From an uncultured Oscillospiraceae bacterium (lineage in GTDB: Bacteria; Bacillota; Clostridia; Oscillospirales; Oscillospiraceae), in contig CANQBA010000015.1 in the NCBI GenBank assembly GCA_947589545.1, forward strand, positions 1 to 61,858: a DNA stretch of 61,858 nucleotides, given 5' to 3'. Each line of letters opens with the position of its first letter. Position 1 is the first letter of the stretch. This document shows, one piece after another, positions 15,840-26,301 of the stretch. The translations under genes were made by a program, and so were the position numbers. The notes below the pieces were generated by a model. That model was not told the DNA's origin. It ran no database searches and saw nothing but the letters and a program-made list of their open reading frames with translations.

Positions 15840-18800
15840 ATGCTGAAACTTTATCTGGGAAGGGCCGGGAGCGGCAAGACGTCCGCCATCCTGCGGGAGC
15901 TGGGGAAGCTGGCGGCAGAGAAAAGGGGCGGTCATGTGCTGATCGTCCCCGAGCAGTATTCCCACGACTGCGAGCGGGCCCTGGCGGCCATGGGGGACGA
16001 CGTGTGCCTCTATTGCGAGGTGCTGAGCTTCACGCGTCTGGCCGCCCGCGTCTTTGCCGAGACAGGGGGGCTGGCCCGGCCCGCCCTGGACGCCGGAGGC
16101 CGCACCCTGGCTATGAGCCTGGCGTACATGTCCGTCAGCTCCGCCCTGAAGGTCTACGACGTGGGGGGCCGGAGGCCGGATTTCGTCAAGAGCCTGCTGG
16201 CGGCCTACGATGAGCTCAGATCTGCCCGGGCCGGTACGGAAAAGCTTCTGGAGGCCGCCGAAAGGGCAACAGGGAGCCTGGCCGGGAAGCTTTCGGATCT
16301 GGCTCTGCTCTTTGAGCGCTTCGAGGCGGTGAAGGAGCGCAGCGGAGCGGACGACAGGGACGTCCTGGAGCGTCTGGCCGACCAGATCGGGGAGAGCTCC
16401 GTGGGGGAAAAGGGCGGGGTGTGGATCGACGGCTTCACTGACTTCACCCACCAGGAGCTGCGGGTCATCGACGAGCTCCTGCGCCGGGGCGCTGACGTCA
16501 CCGTCTGCCTGGGGGTGGACGACCTTGCCTCCCGGGAGCTGCCCTTCCGCCTGCCGGCCAAGACGGGCCGGAAGCTTCTTGCCATGGCCAAAAGCCGCGG
16601 CGTGGAGCGGAAGACCGTGTATTTTGAAAAGAGGAACGACCGGGATCCGGCCCTCTCTTACTTGGAGCGCGCCCTTCTGGACTACTCCGCGCCGCCCTAC
16701 GGGGGGGCGGGCGGCGCCCTGCGCGTCTACGCCGCCGGGAGCCTCTCCGAGGAGTGCGCCGTGGCGGCGGCCCGGGCGCTGGAGCTGGTACGCGCCGGGG
16801 CCAGATACCGGGACATCGCCGTGGTGTCCCCCGCCTTCGCCCAGTACGCCCCCCTGCTGGAGGGGATGTTCGCCAAGTACGGCGTGCCGGTGACCAGCAC
16901 GGAAAAGAGCGATATCCTGGACAAGCCCGCTATGGCGATGCTCACCGGCGCGCTGGAGATCATTGCCGGCGGCTGGGATTACCAGAGCGTATTCAAATAT
17001 CTCAAAACGGGCCTTACGGGCCTAACCTTAGACGAGGCAGACCTTCTGGAAAATTACGTCCTCAAGTGGAATCTCCGGGGCGAGAGCGCCTGGAATCGCC
17101 CCTGGGAGCAGGCCCCCGGCGGCTACTCCGACGGTATGACCGATGAGGACCGGCAGACTCTGGAGCGGTTAAACGATGCTAGGGAGGCGGTGGCCGGGCC
17201 GATTTTGAAGCTGGCGGAGGCCCTGGAGGCCCATGACAGCGCCCTGGAGAAGACGCGGGCGGTGTATATTTTCCTGGAGGACACCGGCCTTTACGCCAAG
17301 CTGGAGGCCAAGGCTGCGGAGCTGAAGGAGCGGGGCAGAACGGATCTGGCCCAGGAGTACCGGCAGCTCTGGCAGACCCAGGTGAGGGCGCTGACGCAGT
17401 TCGCCGCCATCCTGGGAGAGACGGCCATCGACACGGAGGAATTCATCCGGCTTTTGAAGCTGGTGCTGGCCCAGTACAAGGTGGGCGTCATCCCCTCCTC
17501 GGTGGACAGCGTCCGCGCCGGGGATATGACGCGCCTGCGCGCCAGGGGCGTGAAGCACCTGATCGTCCTGGGCGCGGTGGACGGGGCCATGCCCGTCAGC
17601 GCCGCCTCCGGCGGTGTATTTTCCGACGATGAGCGGGAGAGCCTGCGCGATCTTGGCATCGACACCCTGGACGACCGGGAGGACAGTCTCTCCCGGGAGC
17701 TGTCCGGCGTCTATATGTCCCTGACCGTCCCCACCGGGAGTTTGACCTTCACCTACCCGGATTCCCGGCGGCGCTCCTACATCGTCTCCCGGGTGGAGAA
17801 GCTTTTCTCCCTGCGGGAGCTGATCCCCGGCGCGGAGATCTGGTCCGCCGCCCCGGAGCCCTGCTTTGAGCTGGCGGCCTCGGGGGACCGGGATGCCAGG
17901 AGTTATTTTGAACATCAGCCCGCCTGGGCGGACAGGCTGGAGGCGGTGAAACGGGCCGCCCGGATGAGGCGCGGGAGCCTCACCGATCTGACGGCGCGGC
18001 GGCTCTATGGGAAAAATCTGCGCCTGTCCGCCTCCCAGATCGACCGGTTCTACTCCTGCCGCTACGCCTACTTCCTGCAATACGGCCTCAAAGCCAGGCC
18101 GCGCCAGGAGGCGGCCTTGGACGCGCCGGAATCCGGCACCTTTGTCCATTTTGTCCTGGAGCGGGTAGCCAGAGCCGCCGGCGGCTTTGAGGGCGGCTTC
18201 CGCTCGCCGGAGGTGACGGAGGAGTTCATCCGGGCGCAGGTGGAAAAGGCCGTGGCGGCCTACGCCGAGACGCGCCTTGGGGGCCTTGAGAACAAGAGCG
18301 GCCGGTTCCGCTATCTCTTTGCCCGCCTCACCGAGACGGCGGCGCAGGTGGCCCTTACTATGCGGGAGGAGCTGGCCGATTCCGACTTCACGCCCCTGGA
18401 CTTCGAGCTGCGCTTTGCCGAGGACGCGGAGCTTCCTCCCGTGCGCACGGAGGACGGCGACGCCGTCGTCGGCACGGTGGATCGGGTGGACGGCTGGGAG
18501 CACGACGGCAAGCTCTATCTGCGGGTGGTGGATTACAAGACCGGCAAAAAGAAGCTGGAGCTCTCAGATATCCTCTACGGCGTGGGCCTGCAGATGTTCA
18601 TCTACCTCTTCGCCCTGGAGCGGGAGGGGAGCGCCCGCTATCAGGGAAAGCCCGTTGTCCCCGCCGGGGTGCTCTACTCCCCGGCCAGGGACGCGTTGGT
18701 GACGAATCCCACGGATTTGCCGGACGGGGAGCTGCAAGCCAAGCGGGAGGAGCTTCTGCGCTTCTCCGGCCTTGTGCTGGCGGACAGCGGCGTTCTCCGG

Positions 18801-19169
18801 GCCATGGAGCGGGGCGGGCCGAAGCGGATCCCCGTCAGGCTCTCCTCCAAAACCGGGGAGCTTACCGGGGCGCTGGCCAGCGCGGAGGAGCTGGGAAGGC
18901 TGGGCAAAACCGTGGACAAGCTGGTGCGGGATATGGCCCGGGAGGTGCGCCAGGGCTCCATCACTGCCGATCCCTACCTGAGAAACGCGGCGGAGACGGC
19001 CTGCCGCTTCTGCAAATTCTACGACGCCTGCCGCTTCTCCGACGGCGACGCCGGGGAGAGCTACCGGCGCATCTATAAGCTGAAGGACGCCGACTTCTGG
19101 GCCTTACTCGATAAGCGCGAGGCGGAGGCCGGCGGTCAGGATACCGATACGGAAGGGGGGAACGGGTGA
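15840..19169 (+). CDS. addB: ATP-dependent helicase/nuclease subunit B
   Basis: A 1109-residue AddB, the Firmicutes counterpart of RecBCD's nuclease partner, for double-strand break repair and Chi-regulated resection. Walker-like GRAGSGKT is at residues 7-14. The C-terminal nuclease has GTVDRVD and DYKTGKKK. The iron-sulfur staple is visible as one Cys in FYSCRYAYF and three in CRFCKFYDAC. ATG 15840 follows GGGAGGAAAT directly; the longer frame from 15819 is not needed. AddA follows with a one-base stop/start overlap (TGATG). Confidence 0.93.
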   Translation: MLKLYLGRAGSGKTSAILRELGKLAAEKRGGHVLIVPEQYSHDCERALAAMGDDVCLYCEVLSFTRLAARVFAETGGLARPALDAGGRTLAMSLAYMSVSSALKVYDVGGRRPDFVKSLLAAYDELRSARAGTEKLLEAAERATGSLAGKLSDLALLFERFEAVKERSGADDRDVLERLADQIGESSVGEKGGVWIDGFTDFTHQELRVIDELLRRGADVTVCLGVDDLASRELPFRLPAKTGRKLLAMAKSRGVERKTVYFEKRNDRDPALSYLERALLDYSAPPYGGAGGALRVYAAGSLSEECAVAAARALELVRAGARYRDIAVVSPAFAQYAPLLEGMFAKYGVPVTSTEKSDILDKPAMAMLTGALEIIAGGWDYQSVFKYLKTGLTGLTLDEADLLENYVLKWNLRGESAWNRPWEQAPGGYSDGMTDEDRQTLERLNDAREAVAGPILKLAEALEAHDSALEKTRAVYIFLEDTGLYAKLEAKAAELKERGRTDLAQEYRQLWQTQVRALTQFAAILGETAIDTEEFIRLLKLVLAQYKVGVIPSSVDSVRAGDMTRLRARGVKHLIVLGAVDGAMPVSAASGGVFSDDERESLRDLGIDTLDDREDSLSRELSGVYMSLTVPTGSLTFTYPDSRRRSYIVSRVEKLFSLRELIPGAEIWSAAPEPCFELAASGDRDARSYFEHQPAWADRLEAVKRAARMRRGSLTDLTARRLYGKNLRLSASQIDRFYSCRYAYFLQYGLKARPRQEAALDAPESGTFVHFVLERVARAAGGFEGGFRSPEVTEEFIRAQVEKAVAAYAETRLGGLENKSGRFRYLFARLTETAAQVALTMREELADSDFTPLDFELRFAEDAELPPVRTEDGDAVVGTVDRVDGWEHDGKLYLRVVDYKTGKKKLELSDILYGVGLQMFIYLFALEREGSARYQGKPVVPAGVLYSPARDALVTNPTDLPDGELQAKREELLRFSGLVLADSGVLRAMERGGPKRIPVRLSSKTGELTGALASAEELGRLGKTVDKLVRDMAREVRQGSITADPYLRNAAETACRFCKFYDACRFSDGDAGESYRRIYKLKDADFWALLDKREAEAGGQDTDTEGGNG

Positions 19170-22100
19170 TGGCCTTTACGCCAACGGCAGAACAGAGAGC
19201 CGCCATCGGCAGCGAGGGCGGACGGCTCCTTGTGTCCGCCGCCGCCGGCAGCGGCAAGACGAAGGTGCTGGTGGAGCGGCTTTTGCGGAAGGTGGACGCC
19301 GGGGAGGACATCGACCGGTTCCTGGTCATCACCTTCACCAACGCCGCCGCGGCGGAGCTGCGGGCCAGGATCATGGATGTGCTCTTTGACCGTGTGGCCG
19401 CCAACCCCGCCGATCTGCGCCTCCGCCGTCAGGCCCAGCTCTTAGGCCGGGCCCACATTGAGACGATCCACGGCTTCTGCGCCGCCCTCTTGCGGGAGTA
19501 CGCCCACAAGCTGCGCCTGCCCCGGGATTTCCGGGTCGCCGACGAGAAGGAGGCATCCAACCTGGCAGATCAGGCCGCCGCCGACCTTCTGGAGGAGCTC
19601 TACGGGCAGAACGACCCGGATTTCAACGCCCTGGCGGACATCATGGGGGCCGGCCGGGACGATTCGGCCCTGGTGGACGTCCTGCTGGACACCCACAGAA
19701 AGCTTCTGAGCCACCCGTCGCCGGAAAAATGGGTGCGCCGCCAGCTGGAGGCCCTGGCACTGGACGGCGTTTCCGACGTGGGCGGCACGGTCTGGGGCCG
19801 GTCGCTGATGGAGGACACGGCGCGGGACGCGGCCTACTGGCTGTCGGCCCTCCGCAAGGTCCTGGAGGAGGCCGGGGACAGCGAAAAATTCATGAAGAGC
19901 TACGGCGACGGTATCGCCGCTGTCGCAGCCGGCTTGGAGACGTTCCTGGCCGCCCTGGGGAGCGGCAGCTGGGACGGGGCCAGAGAGGCCCTGACCGGCG
20001 TGACCTTTCCCCGGGCCAGGGGCGGGGCCCCCGGCTTTGAGCGGGAGATCGCCGTCCGCAACGCCTGCAAGGAGTGGGCGGGCAAGCTGTCCGAACTTTT
20101 CTGGGACAATTCCCAAAAGGCCCTGGACGATATGCGCGCCGTGGCGCCGGTGCTCCGCGCCCTTTTGGAGACGGTGCTGAAATTTGACGGGCGCTTCGGG
20201 GAGCTGAAGCGCAAAAAGGGCGTCCTGGATTTCTCTGACCTTGAGCATATGACGCTGAGGCTCCTGACAGATCCCGACACCGGCGCCCCTACGGACACGG
20301 CGGACGAGCTGTCCGGGCGGTTTTCGGAGATCATGGTGGACGAGTACCAGGACGTCAACGAGATCCAGGAGACGATCTTCACGGCGCTTTCCAAAAACGA
20401 GCGGAACATCTTCACCGTGGGGGACGTGAAGCAGTCCATCTACCGCTTCCGTCTGGCCGACCCCGGCATCTTCCTGCGCCACTACGACGCCTACGCCGAC
20501 GTGTCCCGGGCCGGGGAGGGACAGCCCCGCAAGGCGGTGCTCTCCCGGAATTTCCGCTCCGCGCCGGAGATCCTGGACGCGGTGAACTTCATCTTTGAAA
20601 ACGTCATGAGCCGGGAGCTGGGGGACATGGACTACGGCCCCCGGGAGCGGCTCTATCCCCCCGACGGGGCGGAGAGAGGGGAGGACAGGGCCCGGGTGGA
20701 GCTGGATCTCATCAGCGTGCGCGCCCCGTCCCAGCCGGGGGAGAAGCGGCGGAGCCCCCCGCCGGGATCCGAGGACGAGGACGCCCCCGGCAAGGTGGAG
20801 ACCGAGGCCGTCTTTGCCGCCAGACGTATCCGTGATCTGGTCGCCTCCGAGAAGATCACGGGGGAGAACGGCGCGGAGAGGCCCATGACCTACGGGGACA
20901 TCGCCATTCTAATTCGCTCGCCCAGAAGCGTCCAGGCCGTGTGGGAGCAGGTGTTTGCCCGGGAGGGCGTGCCCCTGGCCTCCTCCCAGCCCACGGATCT
21001 CTTCGCCGAATACGAGGTGTCCCTGGCCCTCTCCATGCTGTCCGTCATCGACAACCCCCGCCAGGACATCCCCCTGATCACCGTGCTCCGGTGCCCGGTC
21101 TACGGCTTCACAGCGGAGGATCTGGCCAGGATCCGCCTCTGCGACCGAACCGGCGATTTCTGGGCCGCCCTCAACGCCTGCGCCCGGGAGGATGAGCGCT
21201 GTGCCGCCTTTGTCCGGGAGCTTCAGGAGCTGAGGGGCCTTGCGCCGGATATGACCAGTGACGAGCTCCTTTGGACGGTCTACACCAGGACCGGCCTCTT
21301 CGCCGTGGTCAGCGCCATGCCCTCCGGGCAGGAGCGCCGGGAGAACCTGATGCTCCTGATGGAGCTGGCCCGCTCCTGCGAGAGCGCGGGGTACCGGGGC
21401 CTCTTTGGCTTCATGACCTGGGTGCGCCGCCTGCAGGCCAGGGGCGACACGCCGGAGACGGTGTCCGGCGGCACGGAAAACGCCGTGACGCTGATGAGCA
21501 CCCACAAGTCCAAGGGCCTGGAATTCCCCGTGGTGTTCCTGGCGGGCCTGACCCACCGCTTCAACCGGGAGGACGCCCGGGCGCGGCTTCTGATCCACCC
21601 TGAGCTGGGGCCGGGGCCCAAGCGGCTGGATCTTACGCGGAAGATCGAGTACAACACCGTCGCCCGCCGCGCCGTGGCGGCCCGACTGCGCCGGGAATCC
21701 CTCTCCGAGGAGCTCCGTATCCTCTATGTGGCCATGACCCGCGCCAGGGAGCGGCTTTTCCTGCTGTGCACCTACCCGGACGCCTGCGCCGCCGTGCAGA
21801 AGCTCGTCGATCTGCCCCTGCCCGTGCCGCCGCAGCTGTTGTCCGGTATGCCAAGCCCCGCCGAGTGGCTTTTGGCCCCGGCCCTAAAGCGGCCCGAGAG
21901 CCGTCCCATCCGCTTCGGGCTGGAGCCGGAGCCCTGCCGCGCGCCGGGCGCGGCCTGGAAAATGCGCCTTGTGGATCCCGACTGGTTCATCGCGCACGAT
22001 CCAGCCGCCGCCCCCGTGACAGAGGAGGAGACGGAGAGCGGGGAGGTTGACGGGGAGCTGGCGGCGCGGCTTAGCTATGTCTATCCCTATGCCGGGGCCG

Positions 22101-22786
22101 TGGCCATGCCCTCTAAGATCACCGCCACGGAGCTGAAGGGGAATGACAGCACCACCCACGCCGCCGACGAGGCCGTCTATTTCGCCGGGACGGAGCCGGG
22201 ATCTCCCGGCAACGTGTCCGCCCCGCCTTTAAGGGCCCCGGAGCGCCCCGCCTTTATGGGGGGCCGGGGCGGCCTCACCCCCGCCGAACGGGGCACCGCC
22301 GCCCATATGGTCATGCAGTACGCCGACTATGCCAAGTGCGGCACTGTCCGGGGCGTCAGGGAGGAGATCGACAGGCTGTGCCGGATGGACATCCTCACCC
22401 GGGAGCAGGCGGAGGCCGTGAAGCCGGATCTGATCGCCGGCTTTTTCGCCAGCCGTCCCGGACGGCTCGTCCTGGGGGCCGACAGGCTCCACCGGGAGCT
22501 GAAATTCTCCCTGCTGGTGGACTCCCAGGAGCTTCCGGGCTTTGCCGCCGGGGAGAAGGTACTGCTCCAGGGCGTGGTGGACTGCTGTGTGGAGAAAAAC
22601 GGAAGGCTGACGGTCATCGACTTCAAGACCGACCGTGTGACGGACGCCACCCTCCCGGAGCGCGCCCGCTATTACGCCGGTCAGCTGGCGGTCTACGCCC
22701 TGGCCGTGGAGCGTCTTTTCAGGCTCCCCGTGGAGCGAAAGCTCCTCTATTTCCTCACCGCCGGAAAAACCGTGGAGCTTCCGTGA
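19169..22786 (+). CDS. addA: ATP-dependent helicase/nuclease subunit A
   Basis: A 1205-residue UvrD/Rep-type helicase with a C-terminal nuclease domain. Seen: Walker A AAAGSGKT (24-31), motif Ia FTNAAAAEL, Walker B MVDEYQDVNEIQ, motif V-like STHKSKGLEFPVVF, YVAMTRARE, and the nuclease motif VIDFKTDRV. It forms the AddAB complex with the upstream product. ATG 19169 overlaps the addB stop; an in-frame GTG three bases earlier is an alternative. Confidence 0.93.
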   Translation: MAFTPTAEQRAAIGSEGGRLLVSAAAGSGKTKVLVERLLRKVDAGEDIDRFLVITFTNAAAAELRARIMDVLFDRVAANPADLRLRRQAQLLGRAHIETIHGFCAALLREYAHKLRLPRDFRVADEKEASNLADQAAADLLEELYGQNDPDFNALADIMGAGRDDSALVDVLLDTHRKLLSHPSPEKWVRRQLEALALDGVSDVGGTVWGRSLMEDTARDAAYWLSALRKVLEEAGDSEKFMKSYGDGIAAVAAGLETFLAALGSGSWDGAREALTGVTFPRARGGAPGFEREIAVRNACKEWAGKLSELFWDNSQKALDDMRAVAPVLRALLETVLKFDGRFGELKRKKGVLDFSDLEHMTLRLLTDPDTGAPTDTADELSGRFSEIMVDEYQDVNEIQETIFTALSKNERNIFTVGDVKQSIYRFRLADPGIFLRHYDAYADVSRAGEGQPRKAVLSRNFRSAPEILDAVNFIFENVMSRELGDMDYGPRERLYPPDGAERGEDRARVELDLISVRAPSQPGEKRRSPPPGSEDEDAPGKVETEAVFAARRIRDLVASEKITGENGAERPMTYGDIAILIRSPRSVQAVWEQVFAREGVPLASSQPTDLFAEYEVSLALSMLSVIDNPRQDIPLITVLRCPVYGFTAEDLARIRLCDRTGDFWAALNACAREDERCAAFVRELQELRGLAPDMTSDELLWTVYTRTGLFAVVSAMPSGQERRENLMLLMELARSCESAGYRGLFGFMTWVRRLQARGDTPETVSGGTENAVTLMSTHKSKGLEFPVVFLAGLTHRFNREDARARLLIHPELGPGPKRLDLTRKIEYNTVARRAVAARLRRESLSEELRILYVAMTRARERLFLLCTYPDACAAVQKLVDLPLPVPPQLLSGMPSPAEWLLAPALKRPESRPIRFGLEPEPCRAPGAAWKMRLVDPDWFIAHDPAAAPVTEEETESGEVDGELAARLSYVYPYAGAVAMPSKITATELKGNDSTTHAADEAVYFAGTEPGSPGNVSAPPLRAPERPAFMGGRGGLTPAERGTAAHMVMQYADYAKCGTVRGVREEIDRLCRMDILTREQAEAVKPDLIAGFFASRPGRLVLGADRLHRELKFSLLVDSQELPGFAAGEKVLLQGVVDCCVEKNGRLTVIDFKTDRVTDATLPERARYYAGQLAVYALAVERLFRLPVERKLLYFLTAGKTVELP

Positions 22787-22834
22787 CTGCCCGAGGCCCC
22801 AGGCCTGCCGGAGAGGATTTTTTCAAAAAAGATG

Positions 22835-22864
22835 TTGACAACGTAAAGTCAACTGTGGTAGAAT
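22835..22864 (+). promoter_or_regulatory. Promoter of rpmE
   Basis: TTGACA (22835-22840), 18-base spacer, TAGAAT (22859-22864), about 40 bases before the start. Confidence 0.7.
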
Positions 22865-22905
22865 AACCGTTGCGTGAAAACTAACGAATGAAAGAGGTGA
22901 ACGCA

Positions 22906-23106
22906 ATGAAGGAGGGCATCCATCCCAAGTACGGGCAGACCACTATCCGGTGCGCCTGCGGCGAGGTCATCGAGACCGGCAGTACAAAGAGTGACATCAA
23001 GGTCGAAATCTGCTCCAAGTGTCACCCCTTTTATACCGGCAAGCAGAAGCTTGTCGATACCAGCGGCCGTGTGGATAAGTTCAATAAGAAGTTCGGCCTC
23101 AAATAA
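22906..23106 (+). CDS. rpmE: 50S ribosomal protein L31, zinc-binding type
   Basis: A 66-residue L31 that bridges the ribosomal subunits. It keeps the four-cysteine zinc site (CAC near residues 16-18 and CSKC near 36-39), followed by HPFYTGKQK, so it is the C+ form. ATG 22906 is preceded by AAAGAGGTGA; a frame opening 18 bases earlier lacks a site. Monocistronic, with its own promoter and a strong terminator. Confidence 0.95.
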   Translation: MKEGIHPKYGQTTIRCACGEVIETGSTKSDIKVEICSKCHPFYTGKQKLVDTSGRVDKFNKKFGLK

Positions 23107-23110
23107 AAGA

Positions 23111-23144
23111 AAAAACACGCGGGGTTCGTCCCCGCGTGTTTTTT
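23111..23144 (+). terminator. Rho-independent terminator after rpmE
   Basis: ACACGCGGGG (23115-23124) pairs with CCCCGCGTGT (23130-23139) around a TTCGT loop, followed by TTTTT; flanking A and T runs extend the stem. Confidence 0.9.
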
Positions 23145-23175
23145 GTAAAAAGGGTAAAAAAGTTAAAAAAACCAC

Positions 23176-23201
23176 TTGACAGAAGGAAAAGAGCGGCTAA
23201 A

Positions 23202-23203
<2 letters not shown>
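23176..23203 (+). promoter_or_regulatory. Promoter overlapping the acyltransferase start codon
   Basis: TTGACA (23176-23181), 16-base spacer, TAAAAT (23198-23203). The -10 overlaps ATG 23202, so a transcript from it would begin inside the ACAG repeat and lack that start codon. Either this is fortuitous or repeat length also affects initiation. Confidence 0.45.
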
Positions 23204-24290
<1,087 letters not shown>

Positions 24291-24346
24291 AGGGCGCCCG
24301 GACGCCCGCTCAGGCCAAAAATCCGCTTTTATAAGGGGGGCACCGC

Positions 24347-25009
24347 ATGAAATTTCTTATACGCCGCGCCTTCCGCGCCGCGCTCCGGGAGAGCGTGGAT
24401 GAGGCCGCCCTCTCCGCCGCCCTGGCGGCCTTCCGGAGGATCTGCCGGAACGCTGTCGCGGCGGGGGAGATGAACACCGCCTCCGTCTTCCGGTATCACG
24501 GTATGCTTTTCGCTTACCTGGAGCTTACGCCGGACGGGCCGGAGAGCGGCGCCGAGGCGCTCCTTGACGTCCTGGCCCCGTTTGTGAAGCCCTGGCCCGC
24601 CGTCAACGGCCCCGACCGGCCCTTCGTCCCCATGACCCCGGTTTTCTGGCACGACCAGCCCGTTTACGCCCATGAGTACGTCCGCGCCCTGCCCCCGGAG
24701 AAGCGCTGTGGGCGCGTCGCCCTTTTGCGGCCTGAGAAGCTCATGAGCTACGTCACCTTCCACCAGGCGCTGGTGCGGGAGGGACTGCTGGTGGGGGATC
24801 GCCGTCAGTTCATTTCCATACATGAGAACGTCCTTTTCTCTTACTTCGAAACGCCCCGGAACCGGGAACAAGTTAACATAAAACGTTCAAATGATAAGTC
24901 CCGCGTCCTGGACGAATGGCTGGCCGCCGACCCGGACAGCCACTTTATCCGTTTCCCGGAGTCGCCAAACGAGAATTTCCACATCATCGAGACGCTTGTC
25001 TCCCTGTGA
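24347..25009 (+). CDS. Protein of unknown function preceding a Gfo/Idh/MocA oxidoreductase
   Basis: A 220-residue soluble protein with no motif I recognise with certainty. The segment VAAGEMNTASVFRYHGMLFAYLEL loosely recalls the ferredoxin-like fold of sugar mutarotases of the RhaM type, but the catalytic pattern is not convincing. GGGGGG precedes ATG 24347. It ends ten bases before the dehydrogenase gene, so the two form an operon and may act on the same sugar or inositol compound (inference). It contains one GTTAACATAA motif at 24872. Confidence 0.6.
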   Translation: MKFLIRRAFRAALRESVDEAALSAALAAFRRICRNAVAAGEMNTASVFRYHGMLFAYLELTPDGPESGAEALLDVLAPFVKPWPAVNGPDRPFVPMTPVFWHDQPVYAHEYVRALPPEKRCGRVALLRPEKLMSYVTFHQALVREGLLVGDRRQFISIHENVLFSYFETPRNREQVNIKRSNDKSRVLDEWLAADPDSHFIRFPESPNENFHIIETLVSL

Positions 25010-25018
25010 GGTGCGCCT

Positions 25019-26083
25019 ATGAAAAAACTTACCTTTTCCGTAGTGGGTTCCGGCTGGCGGGCGGATTTTTACGCCCGGATCGCCGCCGCTCACCCGGATC
25101 GTTTTGCCCTTTCCCATATCCTCTGCCGCTCGGAGGAAAAGGCCAATGCCATCCGCCGAAAGGGCTGGCCCGCCACGGCCAACGAAGGTGACATAATTTC
25201 TGAAAAGCCCGATTTTATAGTCGTGACCGTGTCCAAGGGGGCCAACTTCCAGGTGACGCGCCACTGGCTTTCACTGGGCTTCCCGGTGCTGGCGGAGACC
25301 CCCGCCGGGTGCAGCTTTGAGGAGCTGTGCGCCCTTTGGGAGCTTAAGCAAAGGGGGGCGCGGCTGGCCGTGGCGGAGCAGTATTTCCGCTACCCCCTCA
25401 TCGCCGCCGGACTGCGGGAGGTTCGCGCCGGAAGGATAGGGGAGGTACACAGCGTGACGCTTTCCCTGTGCCACGACTACCACGCCGCGTCGGTGATTCG
25501 CCGGATGCTGGGGATGGAGAGCGGCCCGCTCCGGGATTTCACCGTGAGGGCGGCCGTCCGGGAGTATCCCGTAGAGCGCACCGATTCCCGGTTCGGCCCC
25601 GTCACCGACGGGTCTGTCGCCCAGAGCGGCCGAGTCACGGCGGACTTCGCCTTCGACAACGGCAAGCGGGCATTTTACGATTTTGACGGGATCCAGTATC
25701 ACACCCGCATCCGCGCGCGGCATATCGACCTCCGGGGCCAGCGCGGCCAGTGGTACGACACCACCATTCTCTCATCCGACGAGACGCACACCCCGCGCCT
25801 GCTCAGGCTCACCGCCGCGCCCATCCCCGGCCTTGAGGCCCTTATGACGCCGGAGCTTGCGGCGCTGGCGGGGGAGTGGAATCCCTTCGTCCACATGGAG
25901 AACGCCCAGGACGAGTACGCCATCGCCACGCTGATGGACGGCATGGAGGCGTTTATCGCCGGCGGGCCGGAGCCGTACCCCCTCCGGGAGGCCCTGGAGG
26001 ACGCCTATACCTGGCTGCTTATGGGAAGCTCCATCGACGCCCACGCCCCCATCACAACCGCCCCGCGCCCCTGGCAGGCGTGA
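25019..26083 (+). CDS. Gfo/Idh/MocA-family oxidoreductase
   Basis: A 354-residue protein with an N-terminal Rossmann fold (VGSGWRADFYARI, residues 9-21) for NAD(P) and a C-terminal alpha/beta domain. Family members oxidise sugars or inositols. The usual EKP motif that supplies the catalytic lysine reads ETP here (VLAETPAG), so catalysis may be altered. GAGGTG precedes ATG 25019. Last gene before a convergent terminator. Confidence 0.82.
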   Translation: MKKLTFSVVGSGWRADFYARIAAAHPDRFALSHILCRSEEKANAIRRKGWPATANEGDIISEKPDFIVVTVSKGANFQVTRHWLSLGFPVLAETPAGCSFEELCALWELKQRGARLAVAEQYFRYPLIAAGLREVRAGRIGEVHSVTLSLCHDYHAASVIRRMLGMESGPLRDFTVRAAVREYPVERTDSRFGPVTDGSVAQSGRVTADFAFDNGKRAFYDFDGIQYHTRIRARHIDLRGQRGQWYDTTILSSDETHTPRLLRLTAAPIPGLEALMTPELAALAGEWNPFVHMENAQDEYAIATLMDGMEAFIAGGPEPYPLREALEDAYTWLLMGSSIDAHAPITTAPRPWQA

Positions 26084-26089
26084 GCGGCG

Positions 26090-26260
26090 TAGGGGCCGCA
26101 TTGGGGCACGTTTATCAAATTTTCGGTACGCCCATTTAAAAAGGTTGCGGCTTCGCCGCGTATTTTAATTGCGGGCCGCCTGGAGAGGCGGCCCCTACGG
26201 CTTCTATCGAAAAAATCGGGAATTCGAAGGACGGGCCGAGCAGGTCTCTGGCCCCTACAT
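26090..26260. repeat. Intergenic repeat bounded by GTAGGGGCC / GGCCCCTAC
   Basis: The non-coding stretch after the oxidoreductase starts with GTAGGGGCCGCATTGGGGC, the same start as the repeat at 1.88 kb, and has GCGGCCCCTACGG and GGCCCCTAC in inverted orientation. A GCGGCTTCGCCGC hairpin lies inside. No gene is seen. Confidence 0.6.
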
Positions 26261-26261
26261 A

Positions 26262-26301
26262 ACATAAAAAGGAACGCCCTTTCGAGCGTTCCTTTTTATG
26301 T
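26262..26301. terminator. Bidirectional terminator between convergent genes
   Basis: Arms 26262-26277 and 26286-26301 are perfectly complementary over 16 bp (ACATAAAAAGGAACGC) with an 8-base loop, giving T runs on both sides. It ends the oxidoreductase operon and contains the stop codon of the minus-strand kinase gene. Confidence 0.85.

Noticed and set aside
22787-22834. Terminator after addA
   Set aside because: There is a T run (TTTTTTC) but I could not find a convincing stem directly before it.
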